Positions 43,111 through 51,631 of a stretch of 64,000 nt of DNA are shown here, piece by piece. Source of the DNA: Allobosea psychrotolerans (GTDB lineage Bacteria; Pseudomonadota; Alphaproteobacteria; Rhizobiales; Beijerinckiaceae); assembly GCF_002917105.1 (NCBI RefSeq), contig NZ_PQFZ01000004.1, forward strand, positions 248,001-312,000. The letters run 5' to 3'. Position 1 is the stretch's first letter. Every line of letters begins with the position of its first letter. The notes under the pieces are model-generated. The model searched no databases and was not told where the DNA came from. It saw only the letters and a program-made list of their open reading frames with translations. A program made the position numbers and the translations under genes.

Positions 43111-43947
43111 TTAATGTGCCGGCAAAGACGAAGTGGTCTTCTGATAGCGGCGCGCGACATAGACAACTCCGCCCCCAGTCAGCTCGTTGTAGAGAATCGA
43201 GCCCTTCGCTCCGGCGAATTCCGCGATGAAGCCTCGCATCAGGCGCGCTTTCGCAATGCGCTCGCGCTTGCGCAGATCGGCCGCGTCGAGGGCGGCAACG
43301 ACGCCGGCCGAAAGGTCTCGGTCTTCCCTCAAGGTCAATCCCGATGCCGCGAGCTGGCGGTCGAGCTCCGGAAGCGATGCCTTGCCGCGCATGTCGGCGA
43401 AGGTGAACCAGCCGCCCGGGGATAGCACCCTCCCGACCTCCTGCGCGAAGGCGGCGACGTTGCCGTAGCAATGCGAGGATTCGATGTTGACGACGATGTC
43501 CATCGAACCGTCGGCGAAGGGCAGCCGCTCGGCATCGCCCGTCTGGAAGGTGAGCGCCGGCGTGTCCCGGTTAAGCCGTTGTGCAAGGCGCACCGTCGCC
43601 GGCGAATAGTCGAGGCCGGTCACTGAGGCGGGCGCGTGATAAAGTGCGATATAGCGAGCCCCTCCGCCACGACCGGAGCCGACCTCGAGGACATGCGAGC
43701 CAGTGACCGGCAGTCCTGAGACGGCCTGGTGATAAAGTCCGATGAAGGGGCGGTCGGCTTCGTCTCCCGGTTTCAGCGGGAACATCGCCTCAGCGGGCAG
43801 GAAGCCGTAATTCATGAAGCGCCAGTCGTGGTCCCGCCATGAGCGGGCGAGCATGTCATACAGGCGCCGCCACAGCCATTTGCGCGCCCTGGGGAAGGCG
43901 CCCCTGTCCATTGCCTCCAGCATGCCGGAGAACATGCGGCTCGCCAT
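43111..43947 (-). CDS. Class I SAM-dependent methyltransferase
   Basis: A 278-residue methyltransferase with motif I HVLEVGSGRGGGARYIA (about residue 87), FQTGDAERLPFADGSMDIVV (about 132) and LSPGGWFTFADMRG (about 172). The overall pattern resembles small-molecule/lipid methyltransferases of the Methyltransf_11 and phthiotriol-type group. ATG 43947 (MASRMFSGM) is used; upstream reading has low-complexity shadow sequence. It is 10 bp after the diiron-like gene in the same direction and probably acts on the same lipid or polyketide. Confidence 0.82.
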   Translation of the reverse strand: MASRMFSGMLEAMDRGAFPRARKWLWRRLYDMLARSWRDHDWRFMNYGFLPAEAMFPLKPGDEADRPFIGLYHQAVSGLPVTGSHVLEVGSGRGGGARYIALYHAPASVTGLDYSPATVRLAQRLNRDTPALTFQTGDAERLPFADGSMDIVVNIESSHCYGNVAAFAQEVGRVLSPGGWFTFADMRGKASLPELDRQLAASGLTLREDRDLSAGVVAALDAADLRKRERIAKARLMRGFIAEFAGAKGSILYNELTGGGVVYVARRYQKTTSSLPAH

Positions 43948-43957
43948 GACCGGCCTC

Positions 43958-44851
43958 TCAGACGGCCGGATTTGCAGGCGCAGCCGCGCGCCCCGGCGGC
44001 ATGTCGTTGGCGAGCCACTCCCGGCCCTTGCGCATGAGTTCGGCATCGTCGCTGTTGCGCGGATCGAAGCCCGGCAGGTAGTAGCGCAGCACATTCGGCA
44101 TGCAGCGCCGCCAGTAGCCGGGCGCGACCAGCGTCACCCAGATGAAGCGCAGCCAGAAGCGAAGCCCGGTCTTCACGCCATCCGCCTTCGCATAGATCGG
44201 GACGTTCCTCAGGAAGAGAACGAGGAAGGGAAACAGAGTGGCGTTCATCCCCAGGACGCGCACCAGATAGCGCTGCCAGCGCGACATGTCGGGCGTGGCG
44301 GCTTTGAGCACATCGAGCGCCACCGCCTTGTGTTCCAGCTCCTCCAGCGCATGCCACATCCACAGCCGCCGATAGGCCGGCGCCGCATTGTCCAGCAATT
44401 CCGGATGGCGGAGCGTCAGGCTCGACAGCGTGGCCGTCATGTGTTCGATCGCGCAGGTGATCGCCAGCCGATGCAGCGGATTCTTGACCACCTCGAAGCC
44501 AAGGCGAATCGGCTTCTCCATTGACTCCACGTCGTAGCCGAGCGCGGTCATGGCCCGGTTGTATTCCTCGTGCTCGCGGGTGTGGAAGGCCTCCTGGATG
44601 GCATAGCCGTTGATTTCTGCGGCAAGCTCCCGGTCGGCGATCTTCGGCCCGTAATGCTTCAGCGAGCGGATGAAGAAGCGCTCCCCCTCCGGCAAGAAGA
44701 TCGACAGGCCGTCGATCAGCACCGTCTTGATGATGTCGCCGTCCAGCCAGTGCCGCTGCGCGTTCTCGAGAATGCCGAAACGGATGTCGCGCGGGATGAT
44801 GTCATCCGGATTGCCCATATGCGCCGACCCGTGCACGCCCGCCTCCGCCAT
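43958..44851 (-). CDS. PF10118-type putative metal-dependent hydrolase (ferritin-like diiron motifs)
   Basis: A 297-residue protein of the family usually called metal-dependent hydrolase. Carboxylate/His motifs typical of a diiron four-helix bundle are visible: IQEAFHTREHEEYN (about 83-96), AIEHMTATLSSL (about 134) and HALEELEHKAVALDV (about 166-180). A hydrophobic stretch (LVRVLGMNATLFPFLVLFL, about 196-215) suggests membrane association. An oxygenase or hydrolase acting on lipid is possible; the biochemical role of the family is poorly known. It is between the ACP and methyltransferase genes in a probable FAAL-ACP-diiron-MT operon. Confidence 0.8.
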   Translation of the reverse strand: MAEAGVHGSAHMGNPDDIIPRDIRFGILENAQRHWLDGDIIKTVLIDGLSIFLPEGERFFIRSLKHYGPKIADRELAAEINGYAIQEAFHTREHEEYNRAMTALGYDVESMEKPIRLGFEVVKNPLHRLAITCAIEHMTATLSSLTLRHPELLDNAAPAYRRLWMWHALEELEHKAVALDVLKAATPDMSRWQRYLVRVLGMNATLFPFLVLFLRNVPIYAKADGVKTGLRFWLRFIWVTLVAPGYWRRCMPNVLRYYLPGFDPRNSDDAELMRKGREWLANDMPPGRAAAPANPAV

Positions 44852-44995
44852 GACACCTGTCCATCCACTCGAAAAACGCGTCGTCCCTAACAGCCTCTAG
44901 CCTCGCGGGCCAGTCGACTGCGGAACTTCAGTCCGTCGCTCGTCGGGAGACCGCGCCAGCATAGCGTCGGCGGAAAGCACGGCAAGCGCAGCATA

Positions 44996-45039
44996 GATCA
45001 CGTCGCATTCGGACGGTTTCGTCCGAATGCGACGTGATC
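44996..45039. repeat. 19-bp inverted repeat (REP-like element, part 1)
   Basis: Arms at 44996-45014 and 45021-45039 are perfect reverse complements over 19 bp, separated by GGTTTC. The palindrome resembles interspersed elements I know from Rhizobiales intergenic regions. Part of one arm (TGCGACGTGATC) recurs at about 60560-60571 before the GT4 gene. It lies between the ACP and the diiron-like gene and may also act as a transcript-stabilising or attenuating hairpin. Confidence 0.6.
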
Positions 45040-45056
45040 GTTTCCAGAAACTTAGA

Positions 45057-45101
45057 GCATTGCTCTTGCGAAAAACCGGTACCCACTTTTTCGCGCAATG
45101 C
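45057..45101. repeat. Imperfect inverted repeat (REP-like element, part 2)
   Basis: GCATTG (45057-45062) with CAATGC (45096-45101), and GCGAAAAA (45068-45075) with TTTTTCGC (45087-45094), form a long interrupted stem around CCGGTACCCAC. The motif GCGAAAAACCGGTACCCAC with TTTTTCGC is a familiar Rhizobiales repeat type. The pair with the preceding palindrome suggests one composite element of about 105 bp. Confidence 0.6.
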
Positions 45102-45116
45102 ATCTAGGAACCAACG

Positions 45117-45365
45117 TTACGAGGGCCCGAGACGCTGGCCGAGATAGGCGGCGAATTCCGCGATGGTCGGGTAGTCATGGGTGACGCCCGGATAGAGTTC
45201 GATCCCCATCCTCTGCTCCATTTCCAGGACGAAATGGACAGCCGCAGCTGAATCCAGGCCCAGGCTGGCGAATGTCGTCGAGGGCAGAATCGCGCTCTCG
45301 TCGATGTCGAGCATCCCAGCCAGACATGATGTGCAGAGTTGCTCGATTTCGGAATCCGATGGCAT
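45117..45365 (-). CDS. Stand-alone acyl carrier protein
   Basis: An 82-residue PP-binding protein. The 4'-phosphopantetheine site is in LGLDSAAAV (Ser39). Helix pattern and length fit an ACP. The gene lies 63 bp downstream of the fatty acyl-AMP ligase in the same direction, so the ligase probably loads this ACP with an activated fatty acid. The charged acyl-ACP could prime the PKS at 51632 or donate the acyl group to the lipid. Confidence 0.88.
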   Translation of the reverse strand: MPSDSEIEQLCTSCLAGMLDIDESAILPSTTFASLGLDSAAAVHFVLEMEQRMGIELYPGVTHDYPTIAEFAAYLGQRLGPS

Positions 45366-45428
45366 GAAGATCCTGTCAGCGAGTGAGGTCGGGTTCGTAA
45401 CCGCGACTGCGGCGATCGGCGCTCGAGG

Positions 45429-47189
45429 TCAATGCGAATCCGCTGGCTGATCGGCTAGCTGGTCGGCGCTGCTCCAAGGTTCCAGCTCCCCATCCAGCCA
45501 GCGCTGCCTTGTGAGGCTGCGCTGGATCTTGCCGCTGGTCGTCTTTGGCAAGGTTCCCGGCCGGATCAGCATGATCTTGTGCAAGGCGATGTCGTGATTG
45601 TTCACCACGGCCGCCTGTACGGCAGACGCCACCTCGGCTTCCGCGAGCGAGTGCCGCTGCGTCCGTTCGACTTCCTGGACGACGATGATCTGCTCGTTGC
45701 CGACATCATCGGTTATGGCGAAGGCCGCGGCATGGTCCCGCCGCAGGGCTGGATGGCTTGTAGCGACGGTCGCCTCGATGTCCTGCGGATAGTGATTGAC
45801 CCCTCTGACGATCATCACATCCTTCAGGCGCCCGGCGACATAGAGTTCGCCATCGGCGTCGAGATGGCCGAGATCCCCGGTGCGTAGCCAGTTGTCTTCC
45901 TGCTCGGCCGGAGGCTCCGAATCCGTCTCGATGCGGGCCCGGAAGCTCGCTTCGCTTTCGGCTGGCCGCCCCCAATAGCCGCAGGCGACCGAACCAGCCT
46001 GAAGCCAGATCTCGCCGATCTGGCCCGGCGGCAGCCGGCGCCTCGTTTCGGGATCGACGATGGCCAAAGACAAGCCGGCCATGGCGGAACCGCAACTCGC
46101 GATCCGGGAGATATCGCCTGGATGTTCGGGCGGGGCGACACGAGCGGCCTTCAAACCGCTGGCGCTGATTTCGCGAATGCGCGCTTCGGCTCCGCGGTCC
46201 GCAGCGCTGACCAAGAGGGTGGCTTCGGCGAGGCCATAGGCGGGGCGCATGGCGCGAGCGTCGAAACCATAGGGCTCGAAGGTAGCGGCGAAGCGCGCGA
46301 GCGTCGCCGCGCGCACCGGCTCGGCGCCGTTCAAGGCAATCTTCCAGCCGCTGAGATCGACGCCCTCCATCTGCTCCTGGCGGAAGCGATCGACGCACAG
46401 ATCATAGGCGAAGTTCGGGGCGGCGGCGACTTCGGCACCGTGTTCATGGATGGCCCGCAGCCAGTTCAGCGGCCGATGCATGAAGCCCGAAGGGGTCATC
46501 AGGACGCAAGGCGCGCCGAGATAGATCGGCTGCAGCAGGTTCATGATGAGGCCGAGGTCATGATAGAGCGGGATCCAGCTGACATGCGCCGAATCCGTAT
46601 GATTGCCGAGGCGTTTGCGCATCATCTCGAGATTGTCGAGCAGGTTCCTGTGGCTGACCATGACGCCCTTGGGCGTCGAGGTGGAGCCGGAGGTGTATTG
46701 CAGGAAGGCGAGCTCCGTGGTGCCGCGCAGCGGTCCTGGGGCAACGGTCGGTTCCGACGCCAGTGAGACCGGGACGTGGCGTATGCCTCGCTCGGCCAGG
46801 CGCTCCCGCAATGTGCCACGCGGGTCGGGGTCCGCAGCCAGGCTGAGCGCCAGGCGCGGCGTGCAATCGGCCATGATGGCCGCACTCGCATCGTGATTTG
46901 CATTGCGGCGCGGCGGCATCATCGGCACCGCCACCACCCCGGCCATCAGGCAGGCGAAATAGGCGACGACGAATTCCAGGCAGGACGGAAAGATCAGCAA
47001 GGCCCGGTCTCCGGGCGCGGTCTGCGCGGCCAGCTGCTCCGCCAGGCACGCGGCCTGCGCATGGAGCGTGGCAAAGGTCAGCGATGGCCGTTCACCCGGT
47101 CGGTCGGAATAGACCGTTACCGCAGCTATATCGGGTCGCTGGACGGCCTGGTGCTGCAGCACCTCCGCAAGGGACGAAAATCCGCGCAT
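45429..47189 (-). CDS. Fatty acyl-AMP ligase (FAAL)
   Basis: A 586-residue adenylate-forming enzyme that activates a fatty acid as acyl-AMP and passes it to an ACP. Motif A3 YTSGSTSTPKGV is at about residue 167. The FAAL-typical SWIPLYHDLGLIMNLLQPIY (about 207) and APNFAYDLCVDRF (about 265) are present. YGLAEATLLVS is at about 315, and the catalytic lysine is in PKTTSGKIQRS (about 555). ATG 47189 has AGGGTGAG just upstream. It heads a minus-strand group with the ACP, diiron-like and methyltransferase genes and diverges from the WcbI-type gene. Confidence 0.87.
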   Translation of the reverse strand: MRGFSSLAEVLQHQAVQRPDIAAVTVYSDRPGERPSLTFATLHAQAACLAEQLAAQTAPGDRALLIFPSCLEFVVAYFACLMAGVVAVPMMPPRRNANHDASAAIMADCTPRLALSLAADPDPRGTLRERLAERGIRHVPVSLASEPTVAPGPLRGTTELAFLQYTSGSTSTPKGVMVSHRNLLDNLEMMRKRLGNHTDSAHVSWIPLYHDLGLIMNLLQPIYLGAPCVLMTPSGFMHRPLNWLRAIHEHGAEVAAAPNFAYDLCVDRFRQEQMEGVDLSGWKIALNGAEPVRAATLARFAATFEPYGFDARAMRPAYGLAEATLLVSAADRGAEARIREISASGLKAARVAPPEHPGDISRIASCGSAMAGLSLAIVDPETRRRLPPGQIGEIWLQAGSVACGYWGRPAESEASFRARIETDSEPPAEQEDNWLRTGDLGHLDADGELYVAGRLKDVMIVRGVNHYPQDIEATVATSHPALRRDHAAAFAITDDVGNEQIIVVQEVERTQRHSLAEAEVASAVQAAVVNNHDIALHKIMLIRPGTLPKTTSGKIQRSLTRQRWLDGELEPWSSADQLADQPADSH

Positions 47190-47430
47190 CTCACCCTGTC
47201 TTGAAAGCAAACATCGCCGGCTGCCGAGGGGGCGGGGTTTGGCGATCGGCCGCCGTGGAGCCGTCCGGTAAGGCCCTCGGCACGCGATTGGCATGTAAAC
47301 GGTGGCTGGTCGAGTGAAGCGCGTCCGGATCTGTGGTCAACATCGACAAGCTTCTGGTCGCCCGCTGCATACGCTTGCAAGTGATGTTAGACGACATGCG
47401 GTTGCAGGATCAAATCTGGCGGAACAGGCG

Positions 47431-49206
47431 ATGGGCGCGACGGCGGCAGCCGGAATGACGCAGGAGTCGGATCAGCACTGTCGGCCTGCCGATGCGCGGC
47501 CGCTGCTTGCGTCGATGGAAGTGCGCGAGCCGGCGCGGCGCTGGGCCAATGGCGCCGTTTCGGTCCTCCTGCTGATTCCGGCGCAGGCTTTTCTCTATGG
47601 TCCGTTCCTGCGGCTTTCGCAGGGGCGGTATCGTATCTCCTTCCGCTGCGGGGTGCGGATGCCGTTGCAAGGCGATCACCCCGTGCTCGGCCTCGAGGTC
47701 GTCGCGCAAAACCGGATCTTGCGTGCGTGGCGCGATTTTACCGCGGCGGATCTGCGCAGTGGCGAGCAGAGCGTGACGTTCGACGTACCGCTGGAGCTGA
47801 GCATCGAGGGCGGGGCGGATGCACCCTTCGAGTTCCGCTTCACCCATTTCGGAAACGCCTGGTTGACGATGCTCGACGTCACGCTGCACAGCGAGGCGCC
47901 GGGCGATCCCTCAGACACCCTGCCTGCGGCGATCGAGGCCTGGCGGCTGCTGGGGCGGCTGCGCACCTTGCCGCGTCCCGGCGGTGTGAGCCTGTCTCCG
48001 CTCTCGATCAGCCGGCTGAAGCTCGGCCGCAGCTCGGGGATATTGCGGCTTCCGGTGGGGACTTATCGCGTCGATCTGACCTGCGACCTCAAGGGGGCCC
48101 GGCGCCAGGCGGACCCGGCTCTCGAAATCGCCGTCAGCACCCGCGACGGCATCCCTCTTGGCCTCGGCAGGTTCAACGCGGGCGATCTCGCGAAAGGTCA
48201 TGTCTCGTTCGCGTTCGGCGTGCCGATGGATCTGAGCATGGATGTCGGGGTCCCGCGCACGATCGATTTCCGGCTACGGCATTTCCGCAATGCCTCGCTC
48301 CTGCTGAGATCGATCGACATGCGCAGGCTGTCGCCGCAGGTCACGATGCCCTCCCTGTCGGAGCGAGGTGAGCCGCGGCCCGTGCGTCATCCGACGCGGA
48401 AGCGGATCGTCATCTTCGGCAATTGCCAGGGTAACCTGCTGGCGGAGGCGCTGCGCAGCCATTCCGGGTTCTCGCGCCAGTTCTCGGTGAAGCACCACTA
48501 CATGGAGTTGCCGGCCAATCTGCACGAGCAGGGCAAGCGCGACCTTGAAGAGTGCGACATGCTGCTTGTCCAGGATATCCGGGAATGGGAGCAGTATCCG
48601 CTGCGCGACCATGTGCCGGAACAGTTGCCGACCTTGCGTTACCCATGCGTTCGCTTTGCCTCGCTCTGGCCCTTCGACGCCTTCAACGGGCCGGACGACA
48701 AGCTGGCGCGCAATCGCGATCTCCCGAATTTCGAGTTCACCTATTTCGACGGGTTGCTGGCGCGCCTGCGAAGGGAAATTCCCGACCATGAACGCCGCTT
48801 CAAGGCCTATGAGTCGCTGCAGATCGAACGGGTCATCGATTTCAAGCGCCTGCACATGTTTGAAGAGCGCCGCCTGGAGGAGATGGACCGCAAATTCGCC
48901 GCCGGCATCGGGGCCTATATTCTCGAGAATTTCAGGAGCAGGCAGGTGTTCTACACCACGGCCCATCCGAATGGCGCGATCATGAAGATGTTGGCGAAAT
49001 ACGTGACCCGAGAGCTCGGCCTCTCCCTGCATTTCTGGCTGCCGGGCTCGCTCGATTCGCTGCGCCGACTACAGGTTCCTGTCCACCCGAAGGTCGCAGC
49101 CGCCCTTGGAGTCAAATGGGCCGATGCCCGGAAGACATACCTTGTCCGCGGCGAGCGGGTCACCTGGGAGGACTATGTCCGGAAGTATATTTCCTATTAT
49201 GGCTAG
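47431..49206 (+). CDS. WcbI-family putative polysaccharide acetyltransferase with two N-terminal beta-domains
   Basis: A 591-residue protein. The C-terminal half (about 323-590) is a WcbI-type domain starting KRIVIFGNCQGNLLAEAL, with LVQDIREWEQYPLRDH and YTTAHPNGAIMKMLAKYV. WcbI proteins belong to capsule loci and are thought to be acetyltransferases. Two similar beta-domains precede it: about 40-150 (YGPFLRLSQGRYRISFRCG, FRFTHFGNAWLTMLDVTL) and about 190-305 (LRLPVGTYRVDLTCDL, FRLRHFRNASLLLRSIDM). The same domain type occurs in the 39965 gene. Start ATG 47431 (MGATAAAG) is one of several (47455, 47515). Confidence 0.8.
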   Translation: MGATAAAGMTQESDQHCRPADARPLLASMEVREPARRWANGAVSVLLLIPAQAFLYGPFLRLSQGRYRISFRCGVRMPLQGDHPVLGLEVVAQNRILRAWRDFTAADLRSGEQSVTFDVPLELSIEGGADAPFEFRFTHFGNAWLTMLDVTLHSEAPGDPSDTLPAAIEAWRLLGRLRTLPRPGGVSLSPLSISRLKLGRSSGILRLPVGTYRVDLTCDLKGARRQADPALEIAVSTRDGIPLGLGRFNAGDLAKGHVSFAFGVPMDLSMDVGVPRTIDFRLRHFRNASLLLRSIDMRRLSPQVTMPSLSERGEPRPVRHPTRKRIVIFGNCQGNLLAEALRSHSGFSRQFSVKHHYMELPANLHEQGKRDLEECDMLLVQDIREWEQYPLRDHVPEQLPTLRYPCVRFASLWPFDAFNGPDDKLARNRDLPNFEFTYFDGLLARLRREIPDHERRFKAYESLQIERVIDFKRLHMFEERRLEEMDRKFAAGIGAYILENFRSRQVFYTTAHPNGAIMKMLAKYVTRELGLSLHFWLPGSLDSLRRLQVPVHPKVAAALGVKWADARKTYLVRGERVTWEDYVRKYISYYG

Positions 49207-49309
49207 CTGGGGCGTTTCCGAGCGAAGCGGATAGAGGTTCGCGTGAAGGCAACGCGCTAAAACAAAGGCTTTCAGCAATTGAACGATCCAGGTGGATCGG
49301 ACATCGCTC

Positions 49310-50032
49310 TTAGCTGTGCATGCCTTTCGACGCGGTCTCGGAGTCGACGCCTTCCTCCCGAGCAAGCCTGCGAGCGTAGCTTACCAGGAAATAGACAAAT
49401 GTGATGAAATAGCCGGCGGTCATCAGGATCACGGTGATGTCGCACCACGTCATCGCAATCCCACCGACCATGAATAGCGGGGCGCCAAAAAAGAAGATCA
49501 TCGTGTTCATCATGACGATGAGCAGCCGCGTCTCGGTCGGCCCCGTCCCGGCGAGCGAAACGTGGAATTCTCCGGAAACGCAGGCGCGCACGAGCGAGTA
49601 GATCGACAAGGCGTGATAGCCCGCCATCGCGAGCAGCGCCGCATCCATGCGAACATAGGCGGTCAGCCCCATCCCCACGCAGATCAGCAGGTTGCCGATC
49701 ACGTCGATCGTCTGATCGAGAAAATATCCGTATCTCGGCCGCTCGATCTTCCTGAAGCGCGCAAGGCTGCCGTCGAGCGAATCGCCGAACCAGTGAAACA
49801 GCAGGCCAAGCGAGGCCAGCCAAAGAAAGGCGGGAGACCAGGCCGTCAGCGCGTAGCCGACGAAGCTCACGAAGGCCCCAAAGACACCAAAGGCGGTCAG
49901 GCTGTCGGGCGTGACACGCGCAGGAATGCGCCTGACCAGCCAGGTCAGCGCCTGCCGCTCGACACTGGCTACAAGGCTGTTATGGATCCGAATCAAGGAT
50001 GGCTGCTGTGCTGGCGGAAATATCGAAGCCAC
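49310..50032 (-). CDS. CDP-alcohol phosphatidyltransferase family protein
   Basis: A 240-residue membrane enzyme with the family signature in DGSLARFRKI followed by YGYFLDQTID (Asp-Gly-x2-Ala-Arg...Gly-x3-Asp-x3-Asp), about residues 84-107, and about six hydrophobic segments. The family transfers a phospho-alcohol headgroup between CDP-diacylglycerol or CDP-alcohol and an acceptor, as for phosphatidylinositol or phosphatidylglycerol-P synthesis. In this locus it may make the capsule's lipid or add a phospho-alcohol to it. Substrate unknown. It is convergent with the WcbI-type gene and divergent from the GT4 gene. Confidence 0.85.
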   Translation of the reverse strand: MASIFPPAQQPSLIRIHNSLVASVERQALTWLVRRIPARVTPDSLTAFGVFGAFVSFVGYALTAWSPAFLWLASLGLLFHWFGDSLDGSLARFRKIERPRYGYFLDQTIDVIGNLLICVGMGLTAYVRMDAALLAMAGYHALSIYSLVRACVSGEFHVSLAGTGPTETRLLIVMMNTMIFFFGAPLFMVGGIAMTWCDITVILMTAGYFITFVYFLVSYARRLAREEGVDSETASKGMHS

Positions 50033-50177
50033 CTATCCCCGAGCATGGCGACCGTTTCAAGGGTGTCGTGGTGCGCACGAACCACGACGAATATGCTGCA
50101 GCTCATGCCCGTATTCCTGAGACATGATCCATATCGCCCTCAACCCTGTTCAGCCCACCGTAAACTAGGACCGCACT

Positions 50178-51497
50178 GTGCCGATCGCATATGATGCGAC
50201 ACGATTGTTCCTCGGACCGTTGTCGCTGACCCCTCGCGGGATCGACCGGGTGGAACTCGCTTATGCCCGCCATTTCTTCCAGGATTCGCGTGAAGAGTGC
50301 TGCGCCTTGCTTCCGACGGCCTGGGGTGTCCGGGCGTTTCCACGAGAGCGCGTTCTGCGCGGATTGACTCGGCTGGAGGAGCTTTGGTCCGAAAACAAGC
50401 GGCATGACGAGGACGAAGCCTGGAGGCATCTGAAGCTGCGCCTGCAAGGCCAGGCGGTTCCCTTGCGGCGGCCTCCGGGCAGTTCCCTTGCTCTCGCGCA
50501 AAGGATGACGTCGTTGCTGCGGGCGACAGGGTTTGAATGGGGCGACAGCGTGGTCGACGCGCTCAAGCCTGGTACGGTTTATGTCAATGTCGGGCAGATA
50601 GGGCTCGCGTTTCCGCTCCTGCTGCGCTGGCTGGACCGCCGTCCCGACATTCGGCCGATCTTCATGCTGCATGACGTGATTCCCCTGGAAACGCCGGAAT
50701 ACGTGTCGGCGACCGCAGCGAAGGGGCACTCCGCCATGGTCGACCAAACGGCGCGACGCGCTGCGGGCGTGATCGTCACGACCCGCACCGCGCAGGCCGC
50801 CGTCCAGGCGGAACTGGGCCGCCGGGGAGCGCATGCGCTGCCGACGCTGGCGCTGCCATTGCCCGTGCCGACGCTGTTCCGCGAGTCGCCCGACCCGGAG
50901 CCCGCGCTTGCCGGTATTGCTTACTTCGTGGTGTGCGGAGCCATCGAGCCGCGCAAGAACCATGCAATGCTGCTCGAGGTCTGGAAGCGTCTCCATCGCA
51001 AGCTCGGACCATCGACGCCTCACCTGGTCGTCGCAGGGGCCTCGGGCTGGCAGGGGCAGCAGATTCGCGACGGGATGCAGCGTTCGGGCGCGGTCAGCGC
51101 GCATATTCACATCGTCAGCGGCCTCTCGACACCGGCGCTGAAGCGGCTGATCAGCGGTGCCCTCGCCTTGCTCATGCCGTCCTTCATCGAAGGCTTCGGC
51201 TTGCCGGTTGTCGAGGCCGCCTCGCTCGGTACGCCCGTGGTGGCGTCCGACATCCCTGCGCATCGCGAAGTCGCCCATCCCGCGACGGTTTTCGTCGATC
51301 CGATCGACGGCCCTGGCTGGGAAAAGGCGATTCTGCGCTTCCTGGATGACGATGCGGCGCCGATACGCCTCTCCCGGGAGTTTTCTCCTTACACGTGGGG
51401 CGAGTATTTCGCGTCGCTCTCGTCATTCATTCAAACGATTGAGAGGGACGATCGACCCCAGCGGGCATTGCCGTCCGTGAAGAAAACCGTCGGTTGA
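50178..51497 (+). CDS. GT4-family glycosyltransferase 1
   Basis: A 439-residue GT-B glycosyltransferase. It has VVCGAIEPRKNHAMLLEVWK (about residue 255) and the donor-site SFIEGFGLPVVEAASLGTPV (about 335). GTG start at 50178 follows AGGA with good spacing; no ATG is nearby. It resembles mannosyltransferase-like capsule enzymes in general layout, but donor and linkage cannot be read from sequence. It precedes the PKS gene by 134 bp in the same direction. Confidence 0.87.
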   Translation: MPIAYDATRLFLGPLSLTPRGIDRVELAYARHFFQDSREECCALLPTAWGVRAFPRERVLRGLTRLEELWSENKRHDEDEAWRHLKLRLQGQAVPLRRPPGSSLALAQRMTSLLRATGFEWGDSVVDALKPGTVYVNVGQIGLAFPLLLRWLDRRPDIRPIFMLHDVIPLETPEYVSATAAKGHSAMVDQTARRAAGVIVTTRTAQAAVQAELGRRGAHALPTLALPLPVPTLFRESPDPEPALAGIAYFVVCGAIEPRKNHAMLLEVWKRLHRKLGPSTPHLVVAGASGWQGQQIRDGMQRSGAVSAHIHIVSGLSTPALKRLISGALALLMPSFIEGFGLPVVEAASLGTPVVASDIPAHREVAHPATVFVDPIDGPGWEKAILRFLDDDAAPIRLSREFSPYTWGEYFASLSSFIQTIERDDRPQRALPSVKKTVG

Positions 51498-51631
51498 GAG
51501 AAGCCCCTTTTTCGCGGATTGTCATTGGCCGGTGATTTGCTTATCGGTCAGTTTGACGGCTGGTCAATGTCGGGACGGGAGCGACCGATCGGTTGCGGTT
51601 GAGAGAGACGTCAGGACAGCTCGGAAACTTC

